A stretch of 64,000 nucleotides of DNA from Pasteurellaceae bacterium Macca (GTDB taxonomy: Bacteria; Pseudomonadota; Gammaproteobacteria; Enterobacterales; Pasteurellaceae): the NCBI GenBank assembly GCA_023101485.1, contig LVZB01000001.1:496001-560000 (forward strand), written 5' to 3'. The position numbers and the translations under genes are program-made. Numbering within the stretch: position 1 is the stretch's first letter; every line of letters starts with the position of its first letter. Under the pieces are notes generated by a model, which ran no database searches, was not told where the DNA came from, and saw only the letters and a list, made by a program, of their open reading frames with translations. This document shows, in pieces, positions 7,924 to 17,821 of this stretch.

Positions 7924-10638
7924 ATGCTCGCGACCAATAAGCTGATTCCCACAAAATTGATCTCAAATCACTCAAACGGCACGCTTAACCCACATCAAGG
8001 TGTTGAACGCCGTGCGTTATTAGCCCGTTTAGAAAATGCAAAATCCTACCCTTTAACTCTCATTACCGCCCCTGCAGGTTACGGCAAAACAACATTGGTT
8101 TCCCAATGGACTGCCCGTCTTTTTGCCAAAAATGAAGCCGTGGCATGGTTTGCCTTAGATGAAAGCGATAACAAGCCCGAACAGTTTTTAAATTATTTCG
8201 CTTCGGCATTAACCAAAGCAACGGGCATTTCCTTTGAGGGGGTAAGTTATAAGGAGAATTTGATCGACAGTTTCGGGCAATTATTGGTGCTACTCGCCGA
8301 AAGCGAACGCCACTTTTACTTCATTATGGACGACTATCACCTCATTGAGAACAGTGAGATCCACGATACCCTCCGCTTTTGGCTTAAACACCAACCCCCG
8401 ATGATGAGCCTCGTTCTGCTCTCTCGCCTTGTGCCACCATTAAGCATTACCAATTTACGCATTCACGAAAAATTGTTGGAAATTGATGTCCATCAACTCG
8501 CCTTTACGCCGGCGGAAACAAGCCAATTTTTTGAACAAAAACTGCATACCGCTCTCAGTGATGAGATTATTTTCGCCATTTGTGAGCGAGTTGAGGGGTG
8601 GGCAACGGCACTGCAACTGATTATTTTTACCCTACAACAAAATGAAGAGCTGTTGCACTTTCCTGAAAAACTCTTTCGCAAACTCAATCAGCAACATATT
8701 GCCGACTACCTCAATGAAGAGGTTTTCCACTATGTTCCCCCTGAAATGAAACAGTTTATGCAACGCTGTGCCATTCTCCGTTCTATGAATGAGAAATTAG
8801 TGGTTGCCGTTACTCAGGATGAAAATGGGGTGAAAAAACTCGATGAATTAGAAAAACTCGGGCTTTTTATGACACGCATCGCCCACGATGATGGGGAAAT
8901 TTGGTGGAAATTCCACCCCATTCTCGCCGCCTACCTCGCCCAGACTTGCCGTTTAGAACTTCCGAATGAATGGCAAGCCCTACACCGCGCCGCGGCAATG
9001 AAATGGCTTCAATTAGGCTACGGCTCGGAGGCGTTATATCACGCCCAAAGATTGGACGATCCTCAAACCCTCCTCCAAATTTTACAAGAACACGGCTGGG
9101 CGTTATTTCATCAAGGGCAACTCAAATTGCTTGATGATTGCTTAAATCACCTCCGCGCGGAGGATCTTTGGCAGAACGAAAACCTCGTTTTACTCAAAGC
9201 ATGGCTTGCCCAAAGCCAACATCGCCACCAAGAAGTCAGCGGTATTTTGCAAAAATTTCAACCCAAAGCGCCACTTACCCAAAGTTTCCAAGGGCGTTTT
9301 GATGCCTTAAAAGCCCAAGTGGCGATTAACGCTGGCGATGAGGAACAGGCGTATTTACTCGCCAATCAAGCCTTAAAAAATCTCTCTTCGGAATATAGCT
9401 ACGCTCAAATCGTTGCCACCTCTGTGATTGGGGAAGCACAGCATTGCCGAGGCTATCTCAAAGAGGGGCTCTCTTTAATGCAACAGGTGGAAAAAATGGC
9501 TATTCACCAACGTGCCTACCACCATTGGCTTTGGTCGAAGTTGCAACAGTCCGAAATTCTCTCCGCCCAAGGTTTTTGGCAGTCAGCCTATGATTTACTG
9601 AAAGAAACCACCCTGCAAAGCCAAGAATTTCATCAAATCCCGATGAATGAATTTCTGCTCCGCTTAAAGGGGCAAGTACTGTGGGAGTGGCATCATCTTG
9701 ACCAAGCCGAAGCTATGGCAAATGCCGGAATCGAGGTGTTAGAAAAAGAGGAAGAGCGTATTCAATGTATGGCGTTACTCGCAAAAATCTCCCTTACCAA
9801 GGGCGATCTCACCAATGCAGAACGGCTGATTGAACAGTGCCGAGGGCTATTAGCGCGCTGTTCTCCTCACAAGGATTGGGTCACGGCGTTAGATGAAATT
9901 CAGCTGATCTTTTGGCAAATGAAAAGTGACACCACCGCCCTCGAAAGTTGGCTCACACAGGCACATTTTCCCGACGCAGAACATAACCACTTCACACAAC
10001 GGCAATGGCGTAATATTGCCCGTTGCTACATCCTTCGCCAAGATTACAGCCAAGCGTTAAACATTCTCAACAGCTTGTTGAAAACCACGGCGATTTTCAA
10101 CCTTGTAAGTGACAGCCAACGGGCGTTAATTCTGCGTAATCGCCTTTATATGTTACAAGGCAAGGAAGATTTGGCTCAACGTGATCTGATCCAAGCCCTG
10201 AATTTAAGCCAGCAGACTAACTTTATCAGTGCCTTTGTGATTGAAGGCGATCTCATGGCACAGCAGATCCGCCAACTGTTGCAGTTAAACGTGCTACCGG
10301 AGCTATCCGTGCATAAAGCACAATTTATTCTACGGAGTATCAATCAACACAACCGCCACAAAACAGCCCATTTTGATGAAGAATTTGTGGCAAACTTGCT
10401 AAAAAATCCCCAAGTGCCTGAATTATTAAAAATCAGCCCACTGACCCAACGGGAGTGGCAAGTGCTAGGGCTTATCTATTCAGGGTACAGCAACGAACAG
10501 ATTGCCCAAGAGTTAGTGGTGGCGATGACCACCATTAAAACCCACATTCGCAATCTCTACCAAAAAATCGGGGTGGCAAATCGTAGCGAAGCCATTGAAT
10601 ATACACGCAGTTTGCTCCGTATGATGGGCTATAACTAG
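7924..10638 (+). CDS. malT: MalT-type LuxR-family ATP-dependent transcriptional activator
   Basis: This is a 904-residue STAND-class regulator, close to the 901 residues of E. coli MalT, which activates maltose/maltodextrin genes when bound to maltotriose and ATP. The Walker A motif APAGYGKTT is at residues 49-57 and a Walker B-like FIMDDYHLI at about 140. A helical TPR-like sensor region fills 400-800. A C-terminal LuxR-type helix-turn-helix starts at about 840 (LTQREWQVL, then VAMTTIKTHIRNLYQKIG). ATG 7924 is chosen because GGAGG lies just upstream; a TTG at 7891 is the only longer start. An extended -10 TGCTAGAAT overlaps 7892-7900. No mal genes adjoin it, so its targets must lie elsewhere. 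Confidence 0.92.
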   Translation: MLATNKLIPTKLISNHSNGTLNPHQGVERRALLARLENAKSYPLTLITAPAGYGKTTLVSQWTARLFAKNEAVAWFALDESDNKPEQFLNYFASALTKATGISFEGVSYKENLIDSFGQLLVLLAESERHFYFIMDDYHLIENSEIHDTLRFWLKHQPPMMSLVLLSRLVPPLSITNLRIHEKLLEIDVHQLAFTPAETSQFFEQKLHTALSDEIIFAICERVEGWATALQLIIFTLQQNEELLHFPEKLFRKLNQQHIADYLNEEVFHYVPPEMKQFMQRCAILRSMNEKLVVAVTQDENGVKKLDELEKLGLFMTRIAHDDGEIWWKFHPILAAYLAQTCRLELPNEWQALHRAAAMKWLQLGYGSEALYHAQRLDDPQTLLQILQEHGWALFHQGQLKLLDDCLNHLRAEDLWQNENLVLLKAWLAQSQHRHQEVSGILQKFQPKAPLTQSFQGRFDALKAQVAINAGDEEQAYLLANQALKNLSSEYSYAQIVATSVIGEAQHCRGYLKEGLSLMQQVEKMAIHQRAYHHWLWSKLQQSEILSAQGFWQSAYDLLKETTLQSQEFHQIPMNEFLLRLKGQVLWEWHHLDQAEAMANAGIEVLEKEEERIQCMALLAKISLTKGDLTNAERLIEQCRGLLARCSPHKDWVTALDEIQLIFWQMKSDTTALESWLTQAHFPDAEHNHFTQRQWRNIARCYILRQDYSQALNILNSLLKTTAIFNLVSDSQRALILRNRLYMLQGKEDLAQRDLIQALNLSQQTNFISAFVIEGDLMAQQIRQLLQLNVLPELSVHKAQFILRSINQHNRHKTAHFDEEFVANLLKNPQVPELLKISPLTQREWQVLGLIYSGYSNEQIAQELVVAMTTIKTHIRNLYQKIGVANRSEAIEYTRSLLRMMGYN

Positions 10639-10774
10639 CCCAATACAAGCGGTCGTTTTTTAAGGAAAATTTGCTCCGATACTAATGCAAATAGTTTGAC
10701 AGCATAGTAGAAATCAGAAAAAACTTGAAAAATACATGCGTTATTACAACAAAAACATACCCTATTAAAATTAA

Positions 10775-10811
10775 AAGGACTGAGCCTGATACAACATCAG
10801 ATCCAGTCCTT
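10775..10811 (-). terminator. Terminator of the DASS transporter gene
   Basis: The outer stem AAGGACTG / CAGTCCTT contains an inner CTGAT / ATCAG stem. On the minus strand it is followed by TTTTAATTTTAA. It lies between the convergent malT and transporter genes. Confidence 0.75.
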
Positions 10812-10876
10812 AATATAGGTTTCTCACTTTTTTAGATTAACTTATCAGACTATACAAATGGTAAGAATCCCAATAG

Positions 10877-12280
10877 CTATAACCAAAATAGATAACCAAT
10901 AGTCGCAATCACAAAAATACAAATAAGGTTTAGCCAGAAGCCAACTTTCACCATTTCGCTTTGTTTGATCATGCCTGTGCCAAAGACTATCGCATTCGGT
11001 GGAGTCGCAACAGGTAACATAAAGGCACAAGATGCGCCTAAACCGATGATTAAAGCTAAGCCGACTGGTGGTAAACCAAGGGCTTCTGCAATGGATATGA
11101 AAATCGGCACTAAGAGTGCGGCACTCGCTGTATTAGAGGTAAATTCCGTCAAGAAAACGATAAAGGCAGCAACGATTAAGCCAATAAGATAATAGTTTCC
11201 GCCTTGAATCATAAAGACAATGCCATCAGCGAGCACTTTACTTGCCCCTGTTTTACCTAATACCGAACTGAGCGTTAAACCGCCACCAAAGAGCATTAAC
11301 ACGCCCCATTCGGTATTTTTCTGAATTTGATCCCAGCTCGCCACACGAGTAATACAGATGAGCACTGCCGCAAAAAGCGCAATGATACTATCAAAGCTCG
11401 CAATCTTTCCTTCTAAGCCAAATAAGCCAGCAAGGAATGGATTAACTTGTTTACTAAACACCCAACAAAGGGCAATAGTAACAAAAATGAGTAATGTAAT
11501 AATACGGGAACGATTCAGCTCAATTTTTTCAAATTCTTGCTCAAAACGTTGATTTAATTGCGGTTTGAAAATCACATAAAGTGTGCCAAGCATTAATGGC
11601 ATTAAAATCAACATAATTGGCAAACCATAGGCTAACCAATCGGCAAAGGTGAGTTTAAGTTGTGATGCCACAATTGCATTCGGTGGACTACCCACTAACG
11701 TTCCCATACCACCGATACTGGCACTATAAGCGATCCCTAATAACACAAACACATAGGTATTGTTATGTTGGGTGCGATCCATTTTGCTTAAAATCCCCAT
11801 TGCCAAAGGAAGCATCATCGCAGCTGTCGCGGTATTACTCATCCACATCGAGAGGAAAGCCGTCACAACGAAGAGATAAATGGTCGCAAGCCCTAATCTT
11901 CCCCCTGCCATTGCCATAATTTTATTTGCGATCAAGCGATCAAGTTGCTGAACGTGCAAGGCGGTCGCTAAAGCAAAGCCCCCAAAGAAAAGAAAGATGG
12001 TTGGATCGGCAAAGGTCGCTAAAGCCTCTTTGGATTTCACTAATCCAAGGGCAATTGCCAAAATCGGAATGAGTAACGCGGTAATCGTAACGTGTAGCGC
12101 TTCAGTCAGCCATAACACAGCAACGAAAACCAATAATGCTAACCCTTTTGTTGCTTGCGCTTCAAAAGGCAGTGTATTTAATAAAATAAAAAATAGCACA
12201 ATGTCGAGTAATAGAATCACACTATTTCTGAGCATTTTGCTATTTTCTATTTGAGTGACTGTATTTGCAGTATTTGACAT
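10877..12280 (-). CDS. DASS (SLC13) family sodium/dicarboxylate symporter
   Basis: This is a 467-residue inner-membrane secondary transporter of the divalent anion:sodium symporter family, whose substrates are typically succinate, fumarate, malate or citrate. About 11 hydrophobic segments are visible. Both family SNT motifs are present: SNTATAAMMLP at about residue 150 and TSNTASAALLVP at about 375. Each sits in one half of the internal repeat and contributes sodium and carboxylate ligands. ATG 12280 is chosen; a GTG four codons upstream is possible. A perfect CRP site with class I spacing lies upstream, so expression probably rises when preferred sugars are absent. The exact substrate cannot be read from the sequence. 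Confidence 0.9.
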   Translation of the reverse strand: MSNTANTVTQIENSKMLRNSVILLLDIVLFFILLNTLPFEAQATKGLALLVFVAVLWLTEALHVTITALLIPILAIALGLVKSKEALATFADPTIFLFFGGFALATALHVQQLDRLIANKIMAMAGGRLGLATIYLFVVTAFLSMWMSNTATAAMMLPLAMGILSKMDRTQHNNTYVFVLLGIAYSASIGGMGTLVGSPPNAIVASQLKLTFADWLAYGLPIMLILMPLMLGTLYVIFKPQLNQRFEQEFEKIELNRSRIITLLIFVTIALCWVFSKQVNPFLAGLFGLEGKIASFDSIIALFAAVLICITRVASWDQIQKNTEWGVLMLFGGGLTLSSVLGKTGASKVLADGIVFMIQGGNYYLIGLIVAAFIVFLTEFTSNTASAALLVPIFISIAEALGLPPVGLALIIGLGASCAFMLPVATPPNAIVFGTGMIKQSEMVKVGFWLNLICIFVIATIGYLFWL

Positions 12281-12315
12281 AGACGCCCCCACTTTTCAAT
12301 CAAAATAAGGGCTTC

Positions 12316-12321
12316 ACTATA
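12316..12321 (-). promoter_or_regulatory. -10 element of the DASS transporter promoter
   Basis: TATAGT on the minus strand gives a start near 12309. No good -35 is seen at the right distance (CAGCGA), as is common at CRP-dependent promoters. Confidence 0.55.
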
Positions 12322-12360
12322 TCAAAAGGGGCACATTTTCGCTGAATTAAGTGACAAATT

Positions 12361-12376
12361 TGTGAGTTAGCTCACA
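12361..12376. promoter_or_regulatory. CRP-binding site upstream of the DASS transporter
   Basis: TGTGAGTTAGCTCACA is a perfect TGTGA-N6-TCACA, flanked by AAATT and ATTTT. The centre (12368.5) is about 60 bases upstream of the predicted start, the class I position. It overlaps the stop codon of pepA. Confidence 0.85.
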
Positions 12377-13881
12377 ATTTTGCAACAAACACCACTTTTG
12401 TTAATCAAGAACTGACTTAGCAATGGCACGGGTCTGCCCGTTGCACCTTTCGCTGCACCAGATTTCCAAGCTGTGCCGGCAATATCAAGATGCGCCCAAG
12501 TATATTTCTTACTGAAATTCGAGAGGAATACCCCGGCGGTAATCGCGCCCCCCCAACGACCGCCAATATTGGCAAGATCCGCAAAGTTTGATTTCAGCTG
12601 TTCTTGATACTCTTCGCCCATCGGCAAACGCCATGCTTTATCATCCGCCTGCTCTGCTGCACTTAGCAAATCATTGGCTAGAGTATTATTTGGCGAGATT
12701 AAACCACTATTATGATGACCCAATGCCACCACACAAGCGCCCGTCAATGTTGCAACATCAATCACTAATTCAGGGTCAAAACACTCCACATAGGTTAAAG
12801 CATCACACAACACTAAACGCCCCTCAGCATCGGTATTTAGCACTTCCACCGTTAAGCCAGACATCGTTGTGAGAATATCCCCTGGGCGATAGGCGTTGCC
12901 GTCGATCATATTTTCACACCCGGCTAATACGCCAATCACATTCAGCGGTAAATTCAACTCGGCAATCACTTTCATCGCACCTAAAACAGATGCGGCACCG
13001 CCCATATCATATTTCATCTCATCCATACCGTCCGCAGGCTTGAGAGAAAGACCACCTGCATCAAAGGTTAAGCCCTTACCCACAAGCACAATCGGTTTTG
13101 CCTTTGGATCTGGGTGATTGGCGTAACGGATAATTGACATATACGCCGGATTTTCTGACCCACGGGAAACAGCTAAATAAGCATTCATGCCTAAACTCGC
13201 CATTTCCGCTTCATCCACAATAGTCGTTTTTACCGTAGAATATTGTTCGGCAAGGCTTAGGGCAAGATCAGCAAGGTATTTGGGATTGCACACATTCGCT
13301 GGGCAATTTGCTACATTTTTTGCCTCAAAAAGCCCTTTGGTAATTGCTTTTCCGTGTTCAAGGGCTTGTTCTGCCAAAGGTAACTCTTTACGGCTTGCCA
13401 CATTAAACACGATTTTGCGTAACTCACGGCGAACTTCAGGTTTCACACTTTTGAAATCGTTATAGGTATAGCCTTGTTCATGAATTGCTTCAATGGCAAA
13501 ACGCACATTCCAGTAGATTGAACGCCCTTTGACGTGTAATTCGGTGAGAAAACAACTTGCCTCAGTAGAACCCGTATCGCCAATCACTTGCACCATTTTT
13601 TGAATCGTCTGTTTATATTGACGTTCTGTTAATTCACGCTCCTTGCCACAACCAACTAGTAACACTCTGTCAGCAAGCACATTCGGCACATTGTGTAATA
13701 AGAGTGTTTGCCCTGCCTTGCCCTCTAAATCGCCTTTACGCAATAAGGCACTGAGGTAGCCATCACTGAGTTTATCAAGCTGTTCTGCCGCCGCCGATAA
13801 ACGACGAGGCTCATACACACCGACAACTAAACAGCCCGTACGCTGTTTTTCTACTGATCCGTTTTTAACACTAAATTCCAT
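12367..13881 (-). CDS. pepA: Cytosol aminopeptidase PepA (leucyl aminopeptidase)
   Basis: This is a 504-residue M17 family metallopeptidase that releases N-terminal residues from peptides. In enterobacteria the same protein also acts as a DNA-binding architectural factor. The family signature [10 protein letters not shown] is at about residue 350, with the metal-binding [15 protein letters not shown] block at about 268 and a lysine/arginine active site in it. It is divergent from lptF across about 175 bases, an arrangement also known from H. influenzae and E. coli. The 3' end carries the CRP site of the downstream transporter gene. Confidence 0.96.
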   Translation of the reverse strand: MEFSVKNGSVEKQRTGCLVVGVYEPRRLSAAAEQLDKLSDGYLSALLRKGDLEGKAGQTLLLHNVPNVLADRVLLVGCGKERELTERQYKQTIQKMVQVIGDTGSTEASCFLTELHVKGRSIYWNVRFAIEAIHEQGYTYNDFKSVKPEVRRELRKIVFNVASRKELPLAEQALEHGKAITKGLFEAKNVANCPANVCNPKYLADLALSLAEQYSTVKTTIVDEAEMASLGMNAYLAVSRGSENPAYMSIIRYANHPDPKAKPIVLVGKGLTFDAGGLSLKPADGMDEMKYDMGGAASVLGAMKVIAELNLPLNVIGVLAGCENMIDGNAYRPGDILTTMSGLTVEVLNTDAEGRLVLCDALTYVECFDPELVIDVATLTGACVVALGHHNSGLISPNNTLANDLLSAAEQADDKAWRLPMGEEYQEQLKSNFADLANIGGRWGGAITAGVFLSNFSKKYTWAHLDIAGTAWKSGAAKGATGRPVPLLSQFLINKSGVCCKIVS

Positions 13882-13915
13882 AAAATACTCCTATGCTTTT
13901 TTGAGCTGAAAAAGG

Positions 13916-13921
13916 TATAAT
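13916..13921 (+). promoter_or_regulatory. Likely -10 element of the lptFG promoter
   Basis: TATAAT lies in the pepA-lptF divergent region, inside AAAAAGGTATAATCGCC. A nearly identical word occurs before map (TATAAT at 32391-32396). No convincing -35 is seen. The 5' leader would be about 130 bases and contains an uptake signal at 13931-13939. Confidence 0.5.
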
Positions 13922-14057
13922 CGCCACTTTACAAGCGGTGAAAATTATCCAAAATTTTGCACACCCTTACTTAAACGAAAGATTGAAATGAGGGTCGTAA
14001 GGCTACCCCCTTGCACCAAAATTGCAAGAACTAATTTTCAAAAATGAGAGCTTTGTC

Positions 14058-15152
14058 GTGATTTTAAGTCGATATTTAACAAAAGAAATATTTAAGAGCC
14101 AAATAGCTATACTTTTCATACTGTTAGTCATTTTCTTTTGCCAACAATTAGTGCGAGTTTTAAGCTCAGCAGTCAGTGGCAAAGTCCCAACGGATTTAGT
14201 CCTCAATCTCCTCGGTTTAGGGATGCCCGCCATGGCACAGCTGATGTTGCCGTTATCTCTTTTTATCGCTTTGTTATTAACCCTTGGGCGTTTTTATGCC
14301 GAAAGCGAAATCACCGTCATGCGCGCCTGCGGTATCGGACAAGGCTTATTGGTGAAATCTGCCATGTTCCTCTCCATTTTTACCACCGCCTTAGCCGTTT
14401 ATAATGTTTTTTGGCTCACACCTTGGGCAATCAATAAACAGAGTGAAATGCTCGCCGAAGCCAAAGCCAACCCCCGTTTTACCGCCCTTTCCGCCGGTCA
14501 ATTTATGTCTGCGGGGGGCTATGTACTCTTTATTGATAACATTAAAGAGAATCGCATTAACGATATTTATGTTTTCCAACCCGACCAACAGAAAAAAAAT
14601 AAACCGTCTGTGGTGGTCGCAGAATCAGGGGAGCTACAAGGCTTACCCAATGGCGATCAGATGTTAAGCCTAAGCAATAGCACACGCTATGAAGGCACGC
14701 CTCAATCGGCAGATTTCCGTATTTCCCATTTCGATAACTATACCGCCTACTTGGGCTATCATGATGTAGATACGGATGAAAAATTGGTACAACGGGCAGA
14801 TTTCTCCCAGCTGATGAAAGAAAAAAGCCCCGAAGCCAAAGCCGAATTACACTGGCGTTTAGCCCTGATTTTAGCTGTGCCGTTAATGGCACTCCTTGCT
14901 GTGCCGTTAAGTAGTGTTAATCCACGCCAAGGGCGTTTTGCGAAACTGTTGCCCGCGTTGCTTCTCTATTTAATCTATTTCTTATTACAAAGCTCGCTAA
15001 AATCCGCAGGTGGCGCAGGCAAATTGGATATTTCACTCCTCATGCCTTCCGTTTCCCTTGCCTTTTTATTCCTTGGGATAGTGTTAAGCAGTTGGGATAG
15101 CAAATGGCTTTCTGCACTGCGTTACCGCCTCTTTTCGCCAAAGGTGGCTTAG
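14058..15152 (+). CDS. lptF: LPS export system permease LptF
   Basis: LptF is one of the two inner-membrane permeases of the LptB2FG complex, which extracts lipopolysaccharide and pushes it along the LptC/A bridge. The 364-residue protein has three N-terminal and three C-terminal membrane segments around a periplasmic beta-jellyroll domain (about residues 130-260). The GTG at 14058 ([12 protein letters not shown]) is chosen because family members start with this sequence and have about 365 residues; the upstream TTG at 14022 would add an unrelated 12-residue tail. lptG starts at the next base after the stop. Confidence 0.93.
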   Translation: MILSRYLTKEIFKSQIAILFILLVIFFCQQLVRVLSSAVSGKVPTDLVLNLLGLGMPAMAQLMLPLSLFIALLLTLGRFYAESEITVMRACGIGQGLLVKSAMFLSIFTTALAVYNVFWLTPWAINKQSEMLAEAKANPRFTALSAGQFMSAGGYVLFIDNIKENRINDIYVFQPDQQKKNKPSVVVAESGELQGLPNGDQMLSLSNSTRYEGTPQSADFRISHFDNYTAYLGYHDVDTDEKLVQRADFSQLMKEKSPEAKAELHWRLALILAVPLMALLAVPLSSVNPRQGRFAKLLPALLLYLIYFLLQSSLKSAGGAGKLDISLLMPSVSLAFLFLGIVLSSWDSKWLSALRYRLFSPKVA

Positions 15153-16223
15153 ATGAATATTTTAGAACGTTATATTGGTAAAACGATCCTTGGCTCGATT
15201 CTCCTAACCCTCTTTATGCTCGTCGGGTTAGGGGCGATCATTAAATTTGTGGAAGAGTTCCGCGATGTTGGTAAGGGCAGTTATGATGGCTTACTCGCTG
15301 CCTACTACACCTTTTTAACAATTCCTCGTGATATTGAAACCTTCTTCCCGATTGCCGCCCTCCTCGGCTCACTCATGGGGCTTGGCACCTTAGCCAGTCG
15401 GAGTGAACTCGTCGTCATGCAAGCCTCAGGTTTTTCCCGTTTCCGTATTGGATTAGCGGTGATGAAAACGGCGATTCCTCTGGTTATTTTCACGATGGTC
15501 ATTGGTGAATGGGGCGTGCCACAAACCGAACAATTTGCCCGTAATATGCGATCTATCGCCCAAAGTGGGGGCTCAATGTTAGCGACACAGGGCGGTTTTT
15601 GGGCAAAAGACGGCAACGATTTTATTTACATTCGCCGGATTAAAAATGAAAAAGAGCTGAATAATGTCTTGGTTTATCAGTTTGATAAACGGGAATTAAA
15701 ATCCATTATGAAAGCCAACCAAGCCAACTACCAAGAGGGCAAAGGTTGGATCTTAAAACAGGTGGAAAAATCTACCCTTGGGGAAAATACGATTTCACAA
15801 ACCAAAGGGAAAGATCAGCTGTGGAAAACGAACATTACCCCAAGCAAACTCGGCATTGTGTCCCTTAAACCAGAATCCCTCTCCATTTCCGGCTTAGCCG
15901 ATTATGTGGGCTTTTTAAAAGAAACGGGGCAAGACTCAAAACGCTTTGAGATCACCTTCTGGCGAAAAGTCTTTCAACCGATTTCCATGGCCGTGATGAT
16001 GCTCCTTGCGATTTCATTTATTTTCGGGCCATTAAGAAGTAGCACCATGGGGGCGAAAGTCGTTATCGGGATTATCGCGGGCTTTGCGTTTTATGTGTCG
16101 AATATTGTCTTTGGTAACCTTAGCCTTGTGGCATCGTGGTTACCTGTTCCCCTTGGTGCATTAACGCCAAGCTTGCTGTGCGTGGCTATCGTCTGGTGGC
16201 TATTAAGCAAGAAAAGAGATTAA
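15153..16223 (+). CDS. lptG: LPS export system permease LptG
   Basis: This is the second permease of the LptB2FG lipopolysaccharide extractor. It has 356 residues, starting MNILERYIGKTI, with the same 3 + 3 membrane-segment layout as LptF and a periplasmic domain from about 135 to 265. It begins immediately after the lptF stop. There is no terminator after it: the next gene, an AAA ATPase of very different base composition, starts 15 bases downstream and may be read from the same transcript. Confidence 0.95.
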   Translation: MNILERYIGKTILGSILLTLFMLVGLGAIIKFVEEFRDVGKGSYDGLLAAYYTFLTIPRDIETFFPIAALLGSLMGLGTLASRSELVVMQASGFSRFRIGLAVMKTAIPLVIFTMVIGEWGVPQTEQFARNMRSIAQSGGSMLATQGGFWAKDGNDFIYIRRIKNEKELNNVLVYQFDKRELKSIMKANQANYQEGKGWILKQVEKSTLGENTISQTKGKDQLWKTNITPSKLGIVSLKPESLSISGLADYVGFLKETGQDSKRFEITFWRKVFQPISMAVMMLLAISFIFGPLRSSTMGAKVVIGIIAGFAFYVSNIVFGNLSLVASWLPVPLGALTPSLLCVAIVWWLLSKKRD

Positions 16224-16237
16224 ATACGAGGAAAAAA

Positions 16238-17305
16238 ATGTCAAACACTGAAAAGTTAAAAGAATTAAGTTTAAAAAATTTCACTGTTTTTGATGATGTT
16301 ACATTATCATTTTCAAATAATCTAAACATTATCATTGGTGAAAATGGAATGGGAAAATCTCACTTATTGAAAATAGCCTATTCCATTTTAGCCACAAATG
16401 CAAATGCAAATGCAAATGCAAATGCAAATGCATTAACAAAAACACAGTTGCAGAAAGCATATGCCGAAAAACTTATAAATGTATTTAGATCTGAATCACT
16501 CGGACGACTTGCTAGAAGAAAGCAAGGACGAGAACGTTGTGAAATCAATTTGGCATTTAATAAAGAAAAATATAATTGTAACTTTAATTTTTCATCTGCA
16601 AGTAAAAGTGAAGTACAAATTGAATTAAATCCAATTGAGAAAATTAATAAAAAACCTGTTTTTTTACCTACAAGAGAATTATTAACAATTTATCCTAATT
16701 TTGTATCTGTTTATCTTAATAATTATTTAGAATATGAAGAAACATATTATGATACTTGTGTATTATTAGGCGCATTAGCGATTAAAGGTCCAAAAGAAGA
16801 AAATATCAAAAATTTGTTAAAACCTTTAGAAGAAATGATGGGCGGAAAAGTCATTTTAGATAAAAATGGCCGGTTTTATTTAAAAATTCAGGGACAGGGA
16901 ACAATGGAAATTCCATTAGTTGCCGAAGGACTTAGAAAATTAGCCATGGTAGCTCGCCTTATTGCAACAGGTTCATTAATTGATAAAGGAACACTATTTT
17001 GGGATGAACCTGAAGCAAACCTTAACCCTAAATTAATTAAATTAATCGCAGAAACAATTTTGTTATTATGTGAAAATGGTATTCAAGTATTTATTGCGAC
17101 ACATTCTCTCTTTTTATTAAGAGAATTAGAGATTTTATCTCATAAAGCTAATTTTAAGCACATTAAATCACGTTATTTTGGATTAAAGCACGATGAAGAA
17201 CATAGCGTTACCATAGAACAAAGCGATGATCTTTATGATATAAAAACCCTCATTTTATTAGATGAAGAAATTAAACAAGCTGATCGTTTTTTATCAATTG
17301 AATAA
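16238..17305 (+). CDS. AAA/ABC-type ATPase (AAA_21/OLD-like, no TOPRIM), first gene of a putative two-gene system
   Basis: This is a 355-residue SMC/ABC-like ATPase. Walker A is GENGMGKS (34-41), an ABC-like signature EGLRKLAMVARLI lies near 225-237, Walker B is TLFWDEPEANLNP (Asp256, Glu257), and the switch histidine is in ATHSLFLLRE (His289). There is no TOPRIM or other nuclease domain after it, unlike OLD/Gabija GajA. An (Asn-Ala)6 run occupies residues 54-65, just after the Walker A helix. The gene is far more AT-rich than lptG and dnaE, a sign of acquisition. GAGG about 6 bases before the ATG supports this start. It is followed 9 bases later by a PD-(D/E)XK-like gene, an ATPase-plus-effector layout typical of phage-defence modules. 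The function is inferred. Confidence 0.8.
   Translation: MSNTEKLKELSLKNFTVFDDVTLSFSNNLNIIIGENGMGKSHLLKIAYSILATNANANANANANALTKTQLQKAYAEKLINVFRSESLGRLARRKQGRERCEINLAFNKEKYNCNFNFSSASKSEVQIELNPIEKINKKPVFLPTRELLTIYPNFVSVYLNNYLEYEETYYDTCVLLGALAIKGPKEENIKNLLKPLEEMMGGKVILDKNGRFYLKIQGQGTMEIPLVAEGLRKLAMVARLIATGSLIDKGTLFWDEPEANLNPKLIKLIAETILLLCENGIQVFIATHSLFLLRELEILSHKANFKHIKSRYFGLKHDEEHSVTIEQSDDLYDIKTLILLDEEIKQADRFLSIE
16396..16431 (+). repeat. (AAATGC)6 hexanucleotide tandem repeat
   Basis: Six perfect AAATGC units encode alternating Asn-Ala in the ATPase. A change of copy number keeps the frame and would only lengthen or shorten a linker after the nucleotide-binding helix. Confidence 0.95.
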
Positions 17306-17314
17306 GGAATTATA

Positions 17315-17821
17315 ATGACTATTATTCAAGAAGGAAATTTAACATTCACATTCAATAATAATGCGAATGTTAAAAAATACGATGATTTATCTTTCTACCG
17401 AAATCAATTAACTACTGCTTTTACTGGTATGAAAGCCGTAGATATTATTTCTATTGAGAATAATATAAACTGGCTAATTGAAGTAAAAGATTATTCTATT
17501 CATCAAAGAACGAAGCTTGCTGATTTAAGTGAAGAAGTCGCTTTAAAAATAAGAGATACATTAGCTGGTATTGTCTCAATGAATTGCAATACTAGTGATA
17601 GTAATGAAAAACAGTTTGCTCATCAATTTTTAAGAAATAAAAAAATAAAAATTGTTTTACATTTAGAATTACCGAATAAATACTCTCGATTATATCCCAA
17701 TATATTAAATCCAGTGGATATTCAACAAAAATTGAAATCACTCGTGAAGTCTATCGATGCTCACCCCCGTGTAGTAAATAAAAATAAGCTTCACCCTAGT
17801 ATGTCATGGACTGTTGTCTAA
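17315..17821 (+). CDS. Hypothetical PD-(D/E)XK-nuclease-like partner of the ATPase
   Basis: This is a 168-residue protein of no family I recognise. The segment AVDIISIENNINWLIEVKDY (residues 41-60) places Asp43 in one hydrophobic strand and Glu56-x-Lys58 in the next. It is preceded by a helix (about 24-40) and followed by a helix (about 66-88) and a strand KIKIVLHLEL (about 111). That order fits the core of PD-(D/E)XK nucleases. AAGGA precedes the ATG, and the gap from the ATPase stop is 9 bases, so the two form one unit. It has low GC like its partner. If the lysine and acids are catalytic, it is the effector; this is inference from pattern only. Confidence 0.6.
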   Translation: MTIIQEGNLTFTFNNNANVKKYDDLSFYRNQLTTAFTGMKAVDIISIENNINWLIEVKDYSIHQRTKLADLSEEVALKIRDTLAGIVSMNCNTSDSNEKQFAHQFLRNKKIKIVLHLELPNKYSRLYPNILNPVDIQQKLKSLVKSIDAHPRVVNKNKLHPSMSWTVV

